Shown here one piece after another: positions 1 through 64,000 of a stretch of DNA of 64,000 bases. The DNA lies in the NCBI RefSeq assembly GCF_041146395.1, contig NC_090983.1, positions 65,479,501-65,543,500 of the forward strand, in the 5' to 3' direction. The stretch is from Eulemur rufifrons. Its lineage: Eukaryota; Chordata; Mammalia; Primates; Lemuridae. The translations under genes and the position numbers were made by a program. Within the stretch, counting starts at the first letter, position 1, and each line of letters starts with the position of its first letter. The notes under the pieces were generated by a model. That model was not told the DNA's origin. It made no database searches and worked only from the letters and a program-made list of their open reading frames with translations.

Positions 1-611
1 GAAATATAAACATTTAGTTTTTTAGAAGAATTAACAGACATGTTTAAACCATACTTGGTGAGTGGATAGATAAGAATAAATCAATTAGTTAATAATAGAT
101 GCCATTTTTGATTAAAAATCATTGGTAAGATAGATTGGATACATACGAGAAAGAGGGTGACAGTGAAAAAAAGTGAGTAGGCTAAAAGATGGATTAAATG
201 GCTAGTAGGAAAAACGAATGAACAACAGAATGTGATTGTAGGACAGAAGGTATGCTAAGGAAGGTGTATAAGGCATAGATAGATGTGGGTGTGTAAGAGG
301 CAGTGTGGAGTTCATATGCAGATATGGGAGGGTTGGAGAACAGAAAGGGCATTCCAAGAGGCAGGAAATTCTGGAGTAGATTAAAATGTGTGATAAACGT
401 AAAAAGGAATAAAGGGAAATGAGGCTGGAAAAATAGGTTGTAAAGATGATAAGGACCTAAGATGTTGTTAGAACTTGTTCAAACTTTATCTAGCAGATAT
501 AGGAGAACTACTGAAACTTGTAAAGCATTTCTAACTTGCTAGGCCTGGCTATCGGAGATGGGTGCCAATGGTGAAGTAAAGAATGACTCATGATTTAGAT
601 CAGTGGTTCTC

Positions 612-1020
612 ACTTTTTGGTCTTAAGATTCCTTAACACTCTAAAAAGTTATTCAGGACCCCAAAGAGCCTTTGCTTATGTGGGTTATATCTATCACTAT
701 TTATAATATTAGAAAATAAAATTGAGAAAATTCTAAAGTATTTTAAAATTCATTTAAAAACAATAATCATAAACTTATTGCATATTAACTTGTTTAAGGA
801 AAAATTAAATATAGTGAGAAGAGTGGCATTATTTCACATCTTTGAAGGTCTTTTCAGTGTCTGGCATAGCACAAGGCACCTGGGTTTTCATATCTGCTCA
901 CATTCCACTGGCCCTCAGAGCTATGATTGCATCACATGTCATGTAGCAAAACATGTAGGAAGTTTCTTTACCTTCAGCTTCCTCCACATTTCTGATAACT
1001 TTCCTCTGGCCCCTTAGCAG
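612..1020 (+). mobile_element. hAT-like DNA transposon relic
   Basis: It starts with a CAGTGGTTCTCA-type terminus typical of hAT (Charlie group) elements at about 600-612. It continues with the recognisable GACCCCAAAGAGCCTTTGCTTATGT-like body, which I know as a common mammalian repeat. The right end is unclear and the subfamily was not assigned. Confidence 0.55.
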
Positions 1021-1949
1021 AATTTGTCTTTTGTTCCATCCTACTTCTCTTGATCCAACCAGATAAAACAAATATTATATGTATTGGCTTCTATTCAAAC
1101 AAGAAGGGTCAGTCTTTAAGATAGAAGCTGCCTCTTTCCATAAAGTCTCAGTAGTTCAGATTCCTTGGAAACCAGTTTTTAAAATGCCCACAATTGTTAG
1201 GATTTTAAAAGTTTAATAACTAACACCCTCTTTTCTTCTCCTTGAGTTGAAGACCAATGAGAGAGAAATACAGGACAGACAGACTGACAGAATGGATAAG
1301 ATGACTTTCAGTCTGCAACCAACTTGCCCACCTGCTCTTGGGCAGCATAGACCACTGCAAACGCCCCTGTAGGGGCCAGATCAGAAAGAAGATCAGAAGG
1401 GGCTGAGCCACACGGCCCAGCATCTTCCCCCAAACTCTCCAGTCCTCTGTAATTCCTTTCCTGCTAAGCAAGAGGGAGGAAGGAGGCCAGGAATCTTACT
1501 CCAGAAGGGATGAGAAGTAAATGTTCCCTCTCTCCCCAACAAGATGCTTTTTATATTTTACCTGTTTTGTAAATATGTGAGTTTTATTGTCATGAATCAG
1601 TGGCTTTAATGAACAAGTCTCTCTTGCTTAGTAATGACTACCAGAAGAAGGTTTAAGGTCACCTTTCCCAAAATCCAAATCATCTTTTTTCCCCCTACAC
1701 TCTCTGCAATTGCTACAATTGAATAAGTTCATTTAGTAACTTGAGAGGACATTTTACAATTTGTTTGTCATGGAGGGTTATCAGATACTGTATTGCTTGA
1801 AATTAGATGTCTTGTGAGAGCTTTAGTGAAATTTGAATAGCCATACCATCTGCTTTCTAAGTTTTTAGGATAAAACTATCAGGGTATGTGCCTATTATGA
1901 ATCAGTTTTAGTGTATTCATGGGGGAAGATATTCTAGCAAGTGTAAAAT

Positions 1950-2150
1950 TCAGAAACATGGGTTTTAGGATCATATAGAACTGAGTTTTAATCCTAGCTC
2001 TGCTCTTTACTAGCTGTGTGACCTTGAACATGTTCTAATTCCGTATCTTAGCTTCATTGTTTGAATTATAAATGGAGAATATAATAGCACTTCTGTCATT
2101 AAATTGTTATGAATTTTAAATAAGAAAATGTAGGTAAAGCATTTATTACT
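1950..2150 (+). repeat. MIR SINE relic
   Basis: It contains the MIR core order: TCCTAGCTCTGCTCTTTACTAGCTGTGTGACCTTG..., then a 'cttcattgtttgaattataaatgg' counterpart, then a 'taaagcatttatta'-type end. It is old and diverged. Confidence 0.7.
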
Positions 2151-3869
2151 TATGTTTGGGATATAATTGATATGTTTATTAAATATTACATATAATGCAC
2201 ATTATTTTTATGTAATCCAGAACATCAGGGAGTTGTATAACATACCACTTTATCCTATCTTTCTGATTTCTGAATTGAGCTTTTAGCCATTGGCTTATAC
2301 TGAGGGGCATTACAGAACAACTCTTTGAAACTTACATTCTTTTAGGAAGAGTTGTTGAGGACTTTGTGTTTCATAGCATCCTCTCTATAGACACCTTGAG
2401 GGAAATAGTTCTGTCAGATCTCAGTCTAAGGAATTGATGTCTTTTTTTGCTAAGTAGTAGCTTTGTGTTTCTATCTTAAATTTTGTAATTGATCATAGTG
2501 CCTTTGTTGCATTGCTATTGAAGAAGCTCAGAACCAAACGTTCAGCCGTCCTTTAGCAAAGTGGACTGGATCTTATGCCATGTGTTTTGGATACTAACCT
2601 TAATCTTCATTTCTCTCCCCACCCCCATCCTTATGTTCTCTTCCTCTTCAGATTCTTCATATAATTTTTATCTTGTTTTTGCTACCTCTTTGCAAGAGAC
2701 TGTAAACCCTTTCTGAATGATAAGAAACATAAATACATTTAAAGTAAAAATGCTGAAAGTGTAAAATTCTTTAAGCCTTAGGAACATACTTGACCTTAAG
2801 AAATAATTGTTGGTAATTTAATTTGATTAGGGTTTTTTTTTGCTATTGTACAAAGGTAGTGTGGAATAAAATCTTTGTGTGCTTTCTGACGTGGGTGGCG
2901 GTACCACATCACTACAGTGTCACAGATCTCCCTGGAGTCCATATTATATGTTCTTCCCTATCAAGCACATAACTATATGTATTGTTGATCTTGTCCAATA
3001 GCTGTCTAGGTATAAGATGTTTTCTCTTCTATTCTTGAGTGAGCAGAGTTGTGGTTTAGAGTACCATGAAACTGTAGGAATGGAGTATCAAAAAGCTTGA
3101 ATATTAGTACCTGCCTCAAAATGGAAGTCGGATAGAGGTGATGGTGCACATTGTGGTAGAATGTGTGTACTGAAAAGTCAGGGAAGAGCCATAGCAGGGC
3201 AGAAAGTGTATAACCAAAGGCACCAAACAGTTGTAGTTTTTGATGTTGGTTCAGCTTCAATTTAGGAAATATTTTGGGGTTTTATATTGTTTCAGTAGTT
3301 TCAAAGTATTTTATTTTGTACCTATTTATAGTGAGCTATTATTCTCCTTGTTTCTCAAATTCAAATCTCAAAATATTGAAAACTAATCCTAATTTCCCTC
3401 CCTCAAAAATCTAATGAATTATCAAATCCTATTGGGTCTTCCTTTGAATCAATATTAGTCAAGTTAGACGTGGTAGGAGGTGAGTTTAAAATCCTTTCTG
3501 TCTCCACAAGTTTGCAGGTCTCTGTTCATAGTCTCCATTTTGCTTGCTTGGGTTCAGTGGACTTCTGATAGTTTCTTCACATTTGGCCTTTTGCTTCTCA
3601 CATTTATTCCTATACCTCATCAGCAAGTGAACCTACTCCATTGCCCTCATGACTGGCTATCTGTTGCCTGTGAAATTGTGTGAATTCCTTGGGCAGGCAC
3701 TCAGGGTGCTTTGTATTTTTGTTCTTGTCTACATTTTCAGCCTTACTGTTTGCTGTTCTCATATGTGGACTCTTGCTTGTTACCCTAATTTCTCTTTTCC
3801 CAATATAGTGCTTATAAATATCACTAATCATGACCCTGCTTCTCAAGTGATACATCAAGGATTAGTTTT

Positions 3870-4212
<343 letters not shown>

Positions 4213-4951
4213 TAGTTTTAATTGCATCTAGTGGCAGTCTCAGAAGGTAGAATTTCCTTTTAGTTTTTTTGTTTTGTTTTTTGACACCAGTGAGGATTAT
4301 AGTTGAGAAACAGTGTAATGAATGGGTTCTAGAGGGGAAGATCATTTTCTATGTAGACTTAGCATAGCTGGGCTCCACCAAGCTCCAAATGAAATTTTGG
4401 CAGTCATCCTTTAGAAGAGCCAGGCTTAAGCAGAACTGGGCTCCAGGTCAGTTAAACAAAAGCCAATTCACCCAATGACCAGTTCACTTATTTAAAAAAA
4501 AAAAAAATCTAGTGGTTTCAGTTGATCAGTTTTTCTTTTGTCTTCATAAGAATCTTTAAAAGTATGTTTAATGTGCTCCTCACCGCCCACCATGTTGCTA
4601 TAGCTAGAGACCTGGTTTCCTTACCTTTTATGAAGGTATTATATTTTTGTGTGTGGATAGTTGTTCAAATTGATGTTTCTGGGAGGGGAAGTTCTGTTCT
4701 GCTATCTTGTTGACATTACTTTTTTTTTTTTTAAGGATGCTCAAAAGTAATAGAATTTTTCCTAAGAATTTGAGGTATTCCATAAATAATAACTTGTACC
4801 TTGAGGAATTTAGGACCAAATGAGAGTATCTGTAAATTATGTCTCGCATATACATACTCAAATAATGTTAGCTGCCAATGTTATTTCTCACTGTTTTAGA
4901 TGGAATTTCATATTTAAAGCTATATCCCTTTTTGACATCCAGAGTACGTTA

Positions 4952-5250
4952 CAGTCGTCCCTCAGTTTGTGCAGGGGATTGGATCCAGGAGGGGTACCAA
5001 AACCTGTGGATGTTCAAGTCCCTCATGTAAAATGGTGTAGTATTTGCCTATCGCCTGATCCTAGCCTCCTATATACTTTAAATCGTCTCTAGATTACTTA
5101 TAATACCTAATACAATGTAAATGTTATGGAAGTAGTTATTCTGTATTTTTATTTGTATTTTTACTGTTATTTTAAATTTATTTTTAAAAATATTTTGATC
5201 TGTGGCTGGTTGAATCCAGAGACGAACCTGTGGATATGAAGGGCCAACTG
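4952..5250 (+). mobile_element. MER2-like Tigger-derived DNA transposon
   Basis: It begins CAGTCGTCCCTCAG and ends GGGCCAACTG, flanked by TA, as expected for TcMar-Tigger elements. The middle contains the ATACTTTAAATC-TCTCTAGATTACTTATAATACC block typical of MER2. It is non-autonomous, with no transposase. Confidence 0.85.
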
Positions 5251-6189
5251 TATTTACTTCCTATCTTCTTGTGCTTTATTTTATATTTGAATTTTTAAAG
5301 TATAATTTTTATTTTGAACTTATGACAAAGATTCTGTAGTTAATATCCATCATGATCATTGGATGGCCTACTTTACCGAACAAGGAATTTTAAACCTTCT
5401 AATAGGTATGAATCCTGTGGTCAGACCATAATCACTTACCTTTTAATAATAATAAGTACAAATAATAATGCTCTACAGAGAATAGTACCACTTGTATTGC
5501 TGATATGTTTTCTGACCTTGCAGTGTATATCATGTGGCATAAAGACTGTTTTTAATGAGGGGAAAATGCCAAATAGAAGCATATCTGTCCTTTGTTTTTA
5601 ATTATGTACTTTGTTATAATGTATTTTTCTTTGCACGATTATCTTTTTCCCTGTTAGAATAGCCCCAGATGGTTGCTTTTAATTTTTATACCATTAAAAG
5701 AACGCATGTAGTCAACATCAAGTTTAGAATTATAATTTTCAAAAATGGATCATGATCAAAACATATATACATTGATTACTAATTAAGACACAGCCATATC
5801 AGTGGTAAAGAATAATGCTATAGGAAACAAAACCAAGTAGCAAGTAATAGCTTTTCCTTATAATGGTTTTTCTCTTTGAGTTATTAACTTGATATGGAAT
5901 TATGACTTATTTATATATCACAGATGCTTGTCCTATTTATGGCTATGTAGTATAAATAGGATATGCTATTGTTTTAATAAAGTTTATAATTTTCTGATAA
6001 ATTTTATATATGGCATGTAGTTTTTGAATAAAAGTTCATATATATATAAACAAAAAAATATTCTAAATGTATGTTAATATTTCAGCCTTTTCTAAAAAAG
6101 TTACTAAAATGATTTAAAAATACTAATTACACAAATGCTGTACTTTATTCATATAGAAATTTTCACCTAGTTTCTTTTTTCTTTTAAAG

Positions 6190-27733
<21,544 letters not shown>

Positions 27734-27980
27734 AATTGTTTATATTTTCAGTGATCTCACTTGAATGATGTAAAGGTAAATACTAATTAGACACATTAAA
27801 AACAAAACAAAGAAAAAGGTAAATTTAATTACCTGTAAAAATTGTCGGTTTTCATTCTTTAAAAACACATGGACTAAATTACACATCTAACCTCATTTGT
27901 ATTTTTACTATAAAAGCCTTTTTGTACTAGTGAAGAAAATCTTAAGCTGTATAGAAATAAAGTTTACTTTGATTTTAAAT
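27734..27980 (+). other. WDSUB1: WDSUB1 3' UTR
   Basis: This is AT-rich sequence between the TAA stop and the inferred cleavage site just after the AATAAA at 27956. It is short (about 250 bases) and I recognise no repeat in it. The exact 3' end is an inference. Confidence 0.75.
27956..27961 (+). terminator. WDSUB1: WDSUB1 poly(A) signal AATAAA
   Basis: This is a canonical AATAAA 223 bases after the stop codon. A T-rich stretch (GTTTACTTTGATTTT) follows. It is the first good signal after the stop. Confidence 0.8.
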
Positions 27981-30057
27981 TGCAGTGCCCATATTTATTC
28001 TTAAGGATAGGTCACACCTCATTATAACTAAAGATTGGAATATAACGGATGCTTAACTCCTAGTTGATAGCCATTCATTTGATAAGTTTTAAGAGAATTT
28101 ATAGCAAAATGGTTATAGGTTATCTATGATTAAATTGAGAAAATCCCTTCAGACATGTTTAAATAAGCAGTTTTCTTGGATTCTAAATTTGCAGGATGGT
28201 AATTTTTTTTTTCCCTTTTCCAAACCTAGGTACAAATTAGGTGAAATAAACTAAGTCAAGTTGACTGCTGAAGTATATAAAGTGGCAAACTAACCTTCTT
28301 TCAGAATTTAGAATTCTTACAATTTTCACGTATTATTCTAAACTAGGGTGACTATACAAAAGCATTTTTATACAACAGCCTGATATTTAATACGACACCC
28401 TGACAAATGTTCACTCAGAAAAACATTTCAAGTTCAGGAAGTTAAGGTTCTATTGCCTTCTTATGTACCTGTCGAAGTTGCTTACCAGGATGGAACCCGT
28501 CGGTGGGCAGCATGTTGGAACCAAACTGCAGGGGCAGGCAGGGACTAGGACTGTGTCTTCATCCCCCTGTGTACCGTCACCCCCAAACTCTCTTCACAGT
28601 TCAGAATTTTAAAACTCGGCAATAAATGGGGAAAAGCAGTGTAAATACATTAGTCAAACCTAGGTACCACAGAAATCTCCAAATACTCTTTTCTTTATAA
28701 TTGCTGCTTTATAAAAACTTAATGTATTCCTGAACTTTATTTCCTTCATGTCATAGTTAGGATTCACAGTCTATGATTCTAGAAAAGTTTGCATTTTCAT
28801 ATGACACATGCTTTTCACATTCTTAATATTGAGGACAAAAAAGACTGGCAGCATGTTCTAGGTGTTTTTCTATTGTATTCTATAGAGAAAGTATGCTAAC
28901 AATTCTAACAGAAGACTTTTAAATTAAAAGAGCCCACTATTGGACCAACTGCATTTTTGTTTTGATAAATAAGACATTTCTAAAGGAGATAGGCTGGTTA
29001 TTACGGAAAAGTTACTAAAAAATCATTGGGAGTCATTGCTAGAAAACACAATTTAAAAAGTAGTTATTTTTTAGATGTGTTAAGGGTGCTTTGCTCTTCC
29101 ATGTTCACCAGGATAGTTTCTTGTAAAAATTGCTGAAAACTAAGATGCTAATTATTTACCAAATTGAAGTACCTCTGTTTTTGTGTAAAACAAACACAAG
29201 ACAAACAACTCTCTCTTCCACACAAGCAAACAAAAAACATATTCAAAACCATCAATAGGAAGGGACACGGCCACAGGCCCTCTGCTGGACTCTCAGGCCC
29301 CAGTGTTAGTTCAGGGCCACGTGGGAGCCGTGCCCCCTGCCTGCCACCCCTCCTGCCGGGACTGACCGGTGGCTTCCCAGGATACTTCACCTCTTCCTGG
29401 GGCAATGACATCAAGTAGCTTATCATAATTTAACCAATAACGAACAATAATACTCTCACTAGCTGCTTAATAGAGAAAGTCACCTAACGACAAGAATTAC
29501 GTATTAGCCAATATAACACTTTTTCCCTCTTGCCCTGTTTTATTTTTGGTTTTAACCTTTCATTAACTATGTAGCTTTAAAGGACTGAAAATACTTAGCC
29601 TTGCTAGCAAGAACAGTGACAATAACCTGAAGTAGTATTAAGCTGAATATTCCATGTAAGAATTTTATCACAAGTTTTGATGTTCACCCACTCATACTAC
29701 TTTGAAACTTAAATACGTAGGCATAAAAACAAACACACTTTTAACTGAAAGATAATACAATGCGCTGAAGAACAAACTGTCACGACAGTGTTTGGGGCAT
29801 TGCCAAAGTGCTTAGAATCACTGTTAAAGATACCTTGTTGGCAGTAAAGACAGACAACAAGATTTCTTCAAACAGGTAAGAAATTACAAATTGCTTTCTT
29901 CATGCTTTCTTCCTTTTTCAGGCACAAAGACGAAATTGACCCTTGAATAGTAGAAGCTGCCACCCTTATTCTCAGATTAGTATAAAATGATAGAGAGTTG
30001 CCAACAGGATATTCTCTCCTTATCCCTTGACACATTTAATGCAAAGCAAATTCTATT
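27981..30057. other. Intergenic segment between convergent 3' ends
   Basis: This segment of about 2.1 kb lies between the inferred WDSUB1 and TANC1 poly(A) sites. It is mostly AT-rich unique sequence. I see no Alu, LINE or RNA gene in it. A GC-rich patch of roughly 140 bases (29262-29400) stands out and is open on both strands, but shows no protein similarity I can name. Confidence 0.7.
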
Positions 30058-30062
30058 AAGTC

Positions 30063-30068
30063 TTTATT
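30063..30068 (-). terminator. TANC1: TANC1 poly(A) signal AATAAA
   Basis: TTTATT on the + strand reads AATAAA on the TANC1 strand, about 1.66 kb after the stop codon. That distance fits the 3' UTR length I recall for the human mRNA. Cleavage would fall near 30045. Confidence 0.6.
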
Positions 30069-30717
30069 CCATGTGGAAAGATACAGTAGTAGTGCAGAAA
30101 CAAAACTACATAACAAAAGAGTAAGACTTTCACAAATATTAAAGGAAACAATAAATAAGCCATAGTAGTTATAGCAGAACTCAGGGAAAGCCTATAAAAA
30201 AAAAGATAAAGCTGTTTGTACAAAGTACACTGTACATACACTCAGGAACAAATGTTGAATGACACCAGAAGGTTCCTATCGTACAAAACCGTAATGATGT
30301 TCACAGGAACTTCATTACAACTATTCATTTTTAAAACATTCTGCAAATATAGAACTTCCTTCTCCCCAATTCTAGAAAATAAATTTCACATCCCAACATA
30401 TAAAATGAATACACTCCCACTTCTCTCAAATTAGCATTTTAACATCCTCCAATAACACCATTTTCATATAAAAATACCTTTAGACCAAGGTTCATTCCTG
30501 TACCTTATCTTTACAAATGAATAATAAATCAGTTTGGACTTAAGTAGCACCTCAAAGGTGTTCATACAAACGAGATAAAGTGCCGTTACTGGTATACTGT
30601 TAGCATGCCATAATAATACGTCATTCAGTGCAATAACCAGCATGGAGGAAGCTTACAAAGAACATGCAAATATATGACTGGGGTTTTGTTTTTAGATTAA
30701 CTACTTTGAACTAGTTA

Positions 30718-30725
30718 TATTTACA
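30718..30725 (-). promoter_or_regulatory. Pumilio response element (TGTAAATA) in TANC1 3' UTR
   Basis: The - strand reads TGTAAATA, an exact match to the UGUANAUA site of PUM1/PUM2. It lies in the inferred 3' UTR, 27 bases away from a second match. Binding itself is not shown. Confidence 0.5.
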
Positions 30726-30751
30726 GTTCTGAATAAAACTGGGCTATTTAA

Positions 30752-30759
30752 TATATACA
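30752..30759 (-). promoter_or_regulatory. Pumilio response element (TGTATATA) in TANC1 3' UTR
   Basis: The - strand reads TGTATATA, the highest-affinity form of the Pumilio octamer. It pairs with the TGTAAATA at 30718-30725. Confidence 0.5.
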
Positions 30760-31724
30760 ACTTGTGACTATTAATATAAAGTACTGATTGTACAACAAAA
30801 CAAAAGCAACAACCAACCATACCTTGAGTATCCAAATTAAACACTGTCCTTAAAGGACCTTGGAAGGGTTGTTCCAGGAGCACTATCAATGGTAAAAAGC
30901 AGTCTGGGACCCAGCTGAGAGCTCATTTGTAAGTGCCACTAAGAATGCTGCTGGTCTTAGTATATTTTAGCTCAGATCCACTTGACCACCCACCAATCAT
31001 GATTCCAAATGGCTTCCACTGTTTCCAAATATCAGAAACACCTTCAAGCATGAGTACAGTTCCAAAAAAGGTGCTATAAAAATATTTTGATTAAGAACCG
31101 TAATAGAAACAAGTGTTTAATCTTGTTAAAGGAACTGCTATGAAGGGAACAATATTTGGGTGTCCTCATATTTTGCTTAAAAAAATCAGCTATATTATGT
31201 TTATAGTCACACTTATATTCAGCTAGAAATCACTTAGCTCTTAATTTTTTATATAAATTGGGATTTGTCTCAGTGGAACTGTATCTGGAAAAGTCCATCT
31301 TTTCCAGAATACATCATTTATTATGTGAATAATTAATAAACCTATCACTCTTTACCAATAGACATTTTTATTCTCTAATACTGTGATTTTACCATATAGC
31401 AAAGGCTAGGACAAAAGTAATAAAAACCAAATGATTTTGTAAGAGAAAAGCGTGAGTTAATGTTTTCCTGGCTGTCTTAAATGTTTAGCTTGATAGGTGC
31501 AGTTAATTATAGTTTTTAATTGTTTAGCATTGTTATTTATGGTGACTTCTAGCTATTTAAGGAAGTTTATCCCACATTTTAAATATATCAATGGCATCAG
31601 ATCCACCCCAGAGGAAAAAAGAAACTGGCTAAAAAATAATTTTTCAAATGAAAAAAACATTTAAGTATTACCACCAGGAGCTAATACACTTTTCCAAATT
31701 CTCTAAATGGGTCTCTCTTAAGGC

Positions 31725-62164
<30,440 letters not shown>

Positions 62165-62172
62165 TCAGTTTA

Positions 62173-62960
62173 ATTCACTGGTTCTCAAACTTGAGTGTGT
62201 ACCAGTATCATCGGGATTACATTCATAACGTGCAGTCTCACTGGTGGGAATGTAAAACGCCACAGCCACAACAGGGAACAGTATAGAAGTTCCTCAAAAA
62301 ATTAAATTTTGGCTTTGTTATCTTTGTGATACCCAGCAATCCCACTTCTGGGTATCTATCCAAAAGAACTGAAAGTAGGGGCTTGAACAGATATTTGTAC
62401 ACCAGAGTTCGTAGCAGCCTCAGTCACAACAGCCAAAAGGTGGGAACAACCTTCTGTTCACTGGTGGATGAACAGATCCACAAAACGTGGTACATACACA
62501 CAATGGAATATTATTCAGCCTTAGAAAGGAAATTCGGACACATACTCTGACACGGATGAACCTGGAAGACATTATGCTCAGTGAAATAAGCCAAAGACAG
62601 AGGGACAAATCCTGGGTGATCCCACTCATGTGAGTACCCAGATTCATAGAGACAGGCTGCTGGGCCTGGGTGAAGGGACAAATGAGAGTTGTTTAATGGA
62701 TATAGAGTTTTAGTTTTGCAAGAATAAAGTTCTGGAGATTTATTGCACAATAATGTGAATATACTTAGCACAAATAAATTGTGCACTTAAAAAATGGTTA
62801 AGGTGGCAAATTTTCTGTTACATGTTTACCAAAATTAAAAATTTAAAAATTTAAAAATGCACATTCTCAGGCGCCCCCTAGACTTCTGATTCAGTAGGTC
62901 TGCAATGGCACGTTTTTAATGAGTTCCCAGGTGATACTGACACTGCTGGTTTGGGGACCC
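62173..62960 (+). mobile_element. MER5A-like element interrupted by LINE-1
   Basis: The left half, 'cactggttctcaaacttgagtgtgtaccagtatcatc', lies at 62178-62236. The right half, 'acattctcaggcgccccctagacttctgattcagtaggtctg', begins near 62862. Joined across the L1, they follow MER5A order. Confidence 0.75.
62237..62857 (+). mobile_element. LINE-1 3' end, sense, inside MER5A
   Basis: 'gtctcactggtgggaatgtaaaacgcc', 'cccacttctgggtatctatccaaaagaactg', 'acgtggtacatacacacaatggaatattattcagcc' and the A-rich end 'accaaaattaaaaatttaaaaatttaaaaatg' identify a 5'-truncated L1. Confidence 0.92.
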
Positions 62961-63689
62961 TATTCTGAAAAATCAGTTTAACCTAAATAAAAACAGACAA
63001 CTCATCTTTCTGGCAGTGAAATAATCATCACAGGATTAAATAATTAACAGTGAGATAGCAAAGCCAAAAGTAAATACAAATCAGCTTTTCTTTACAAGGA
63101 CGTGCTCCTAAAGTACACGCGGTGCACATGGAGATGTCCGTGCGCCCCGGGACTGTGGGCAGCAGGACACGGCTAGAAATCGATCTGCTGCTTCTGCCAA
63201 TTACTGCGCCCACCACCCACTGCCGTCCTCGGGTCTAGGTATCAGGGAGGGTTCTTATCTACAGATCTTAAGATAAAATCACTGAACATATGCAAATTTT
63301 ATCTATACTAGTGTCTTCTCCAGATAACTAGGAAAAAATGATGCCCTTTTAACAGGTATTAAGATGCCCAATGTGTTTCTTTAAAAGGTCCACTCTGATG
63401 GTCCCCAACCCTCATCAGTAGCCCCCTGCCAAAGCCTGGCAGGTCCTCTGGGTGCCCACTAAACGTGAAAACCACAGGGACTGTGTCATTTACTGACTGG
63501 AGACACATGGGGATCATTAAAAGATACAGAAAGATGACAAGGCAGTTGAAATTCAGGGCATTTCAGTGACAGGTGTCCACAAGAGTAGCTGACAAAATAG
63601 TTACAAACTGATGGATTTGGGAAATTAATACTACCAGGTGGTGAACCATGACTCAAGAGCATAGCCACAGGTTAGAACCCAAAGTACAA

Positions 63690-63990
63690 GATCTGAAGGT
63701 GTCTTGGCTGCTGCTGACGCTTGACCCCCACGTGACTCAGGCCTCCAGCTTCCTCCCTGACTTCTCTCGAGAACCCTTGCCCTCACTGCAGCCGCCCTGG
63801 ACCAGAAGCTTGTCCTGTGACAATGCCAAGCCGCCCTGGCCTCGTAGCCTCTACCCTTGCAGCTCCCGCTGGCTGGAATGCTCATTCCACAGACACAGAC
63901 GCCACAGGATCGCTTCCTACGGTCTCTGCTCCGACACCAGGACGCCGGGGAGAACGGCCCTGCACCCTCGCACACGTAAAGCCCAGGCCT
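63690..63990 (+). repeat. LINE-2 3' region (probable)
   Basis: 'ctggctggaatgctcattccacagacacag' and 'ggatcgcttcctacggtctctgctccgacaccaggac' resemble the L2 3' consensus (…tggaatgctcttcccccag … tcaggtctctgctcaaatgtcacc). It is diverged and cut by the window end. Confidence 0.6.
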
Positions 63991-64000
63991 CCCTTCACCC

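Larger units (their letters stand above)
30058..31724 (-). other. TANC1: TANC1 3' UTR
   Basis: This is AT-rich unique sequence of about 1.7 kb downstream of the TANC1 stop, running toward WDSUB1. It contains two Pumilio-type octamers on the - strand and the candidate poly(A) signal at its end. I see no repeat insertion. The 3' boundary is inferred from the signal only; earlier signals (TTTATT on the + strand near 31311, 31375 and 31529) could give shorter forms. Confidence 0.7.

Noticed and set aside
3006..3260. Short - strand frame rich in His and Phe in the first WDSUB1 intron
   Set aside because: I tested it mentally for WD40 or other domain patterns and found none. It has no splice context or conservation cue.
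29148..29426. Overlapping open frames on both strands at the GC-rich block
   Set aside because: The frames are short (84-92 codons), show no recognised protein pattern and are explained by locally high GC content.

Overview
This is a mammalian nuclear genome window holding the 3' parts of two protein-coding genes that point at each other. WDSUB1 (WD repeat, SAM and U-box domain protein) lies on the + strand, with its last six coding exons between 6190 and 27733. TANC1 (tetratricopeptide, ankyrin and coiled-coil scaffold) lies on the - strand, with its last eleven coding exons between 62083 and 31725. About 2 kb separates the two inferred poly(A) sites. This tail-to-tail order is the one I know from human chromosome 2q24. 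All exon borders were set by GT/AG sites, continuous reading phase and agreement with the human proteins as I remember them; no alignment was run.

The organism is most likely a strepsirrhine primate, probably a lemur. The dimeric Alu elements with perfect target-site duplications carry an extra middle segment (around TTTTAGCTGTCCATATAATT), which I associate with lemur/loris Alus, and I see no AluS or AluY of the ape/monkey type.

Layout: 1-31 kb is AT-rich. It holds the WDSUB1 introns, twelve Alu or Alu-monomer insertions, many old LINE-1 pieces, MIRs and DNA-transposon relics. Exons include two consecutive microexons (34 and 41 bp), an 80-bp intron, a SAM exon and two U-box exons. 27.98-30.05 kb is intergenic and contains a small GC-rich block. 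30.05-31.72 kb is the TANC1 3' UTR, with two Pumilio-type sites. 31.7-64 kb is GC-richer. It holds the TANC1 exons for the ankyrin repeats, the TPRs and a long disordered tail ending in the PDZ ligand ESNV. Their introns lack full-length Alus and carry MaLR LTR, Tigger, MER5A, L1, L2 and MIR relics.

The most unusual object is a minisatellite at 50904-53147, inside the 15.9-kb TANC1 intron that splits the ankyrin region. It has 68 tandem 33-bp units with no length change from first to last. The unit appears to have been seeded from the right terminus of an old hAT-like DNA transposon whose left end is still present just upstream. Nearly every unit carries CAGGTGAGT, which is both a consensus splice donor on the strand opposite to TANC1 and an E-box. 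The very long open frames across the array are a by-product of a stop-free unit whose length is a multiple of 3, not genes.
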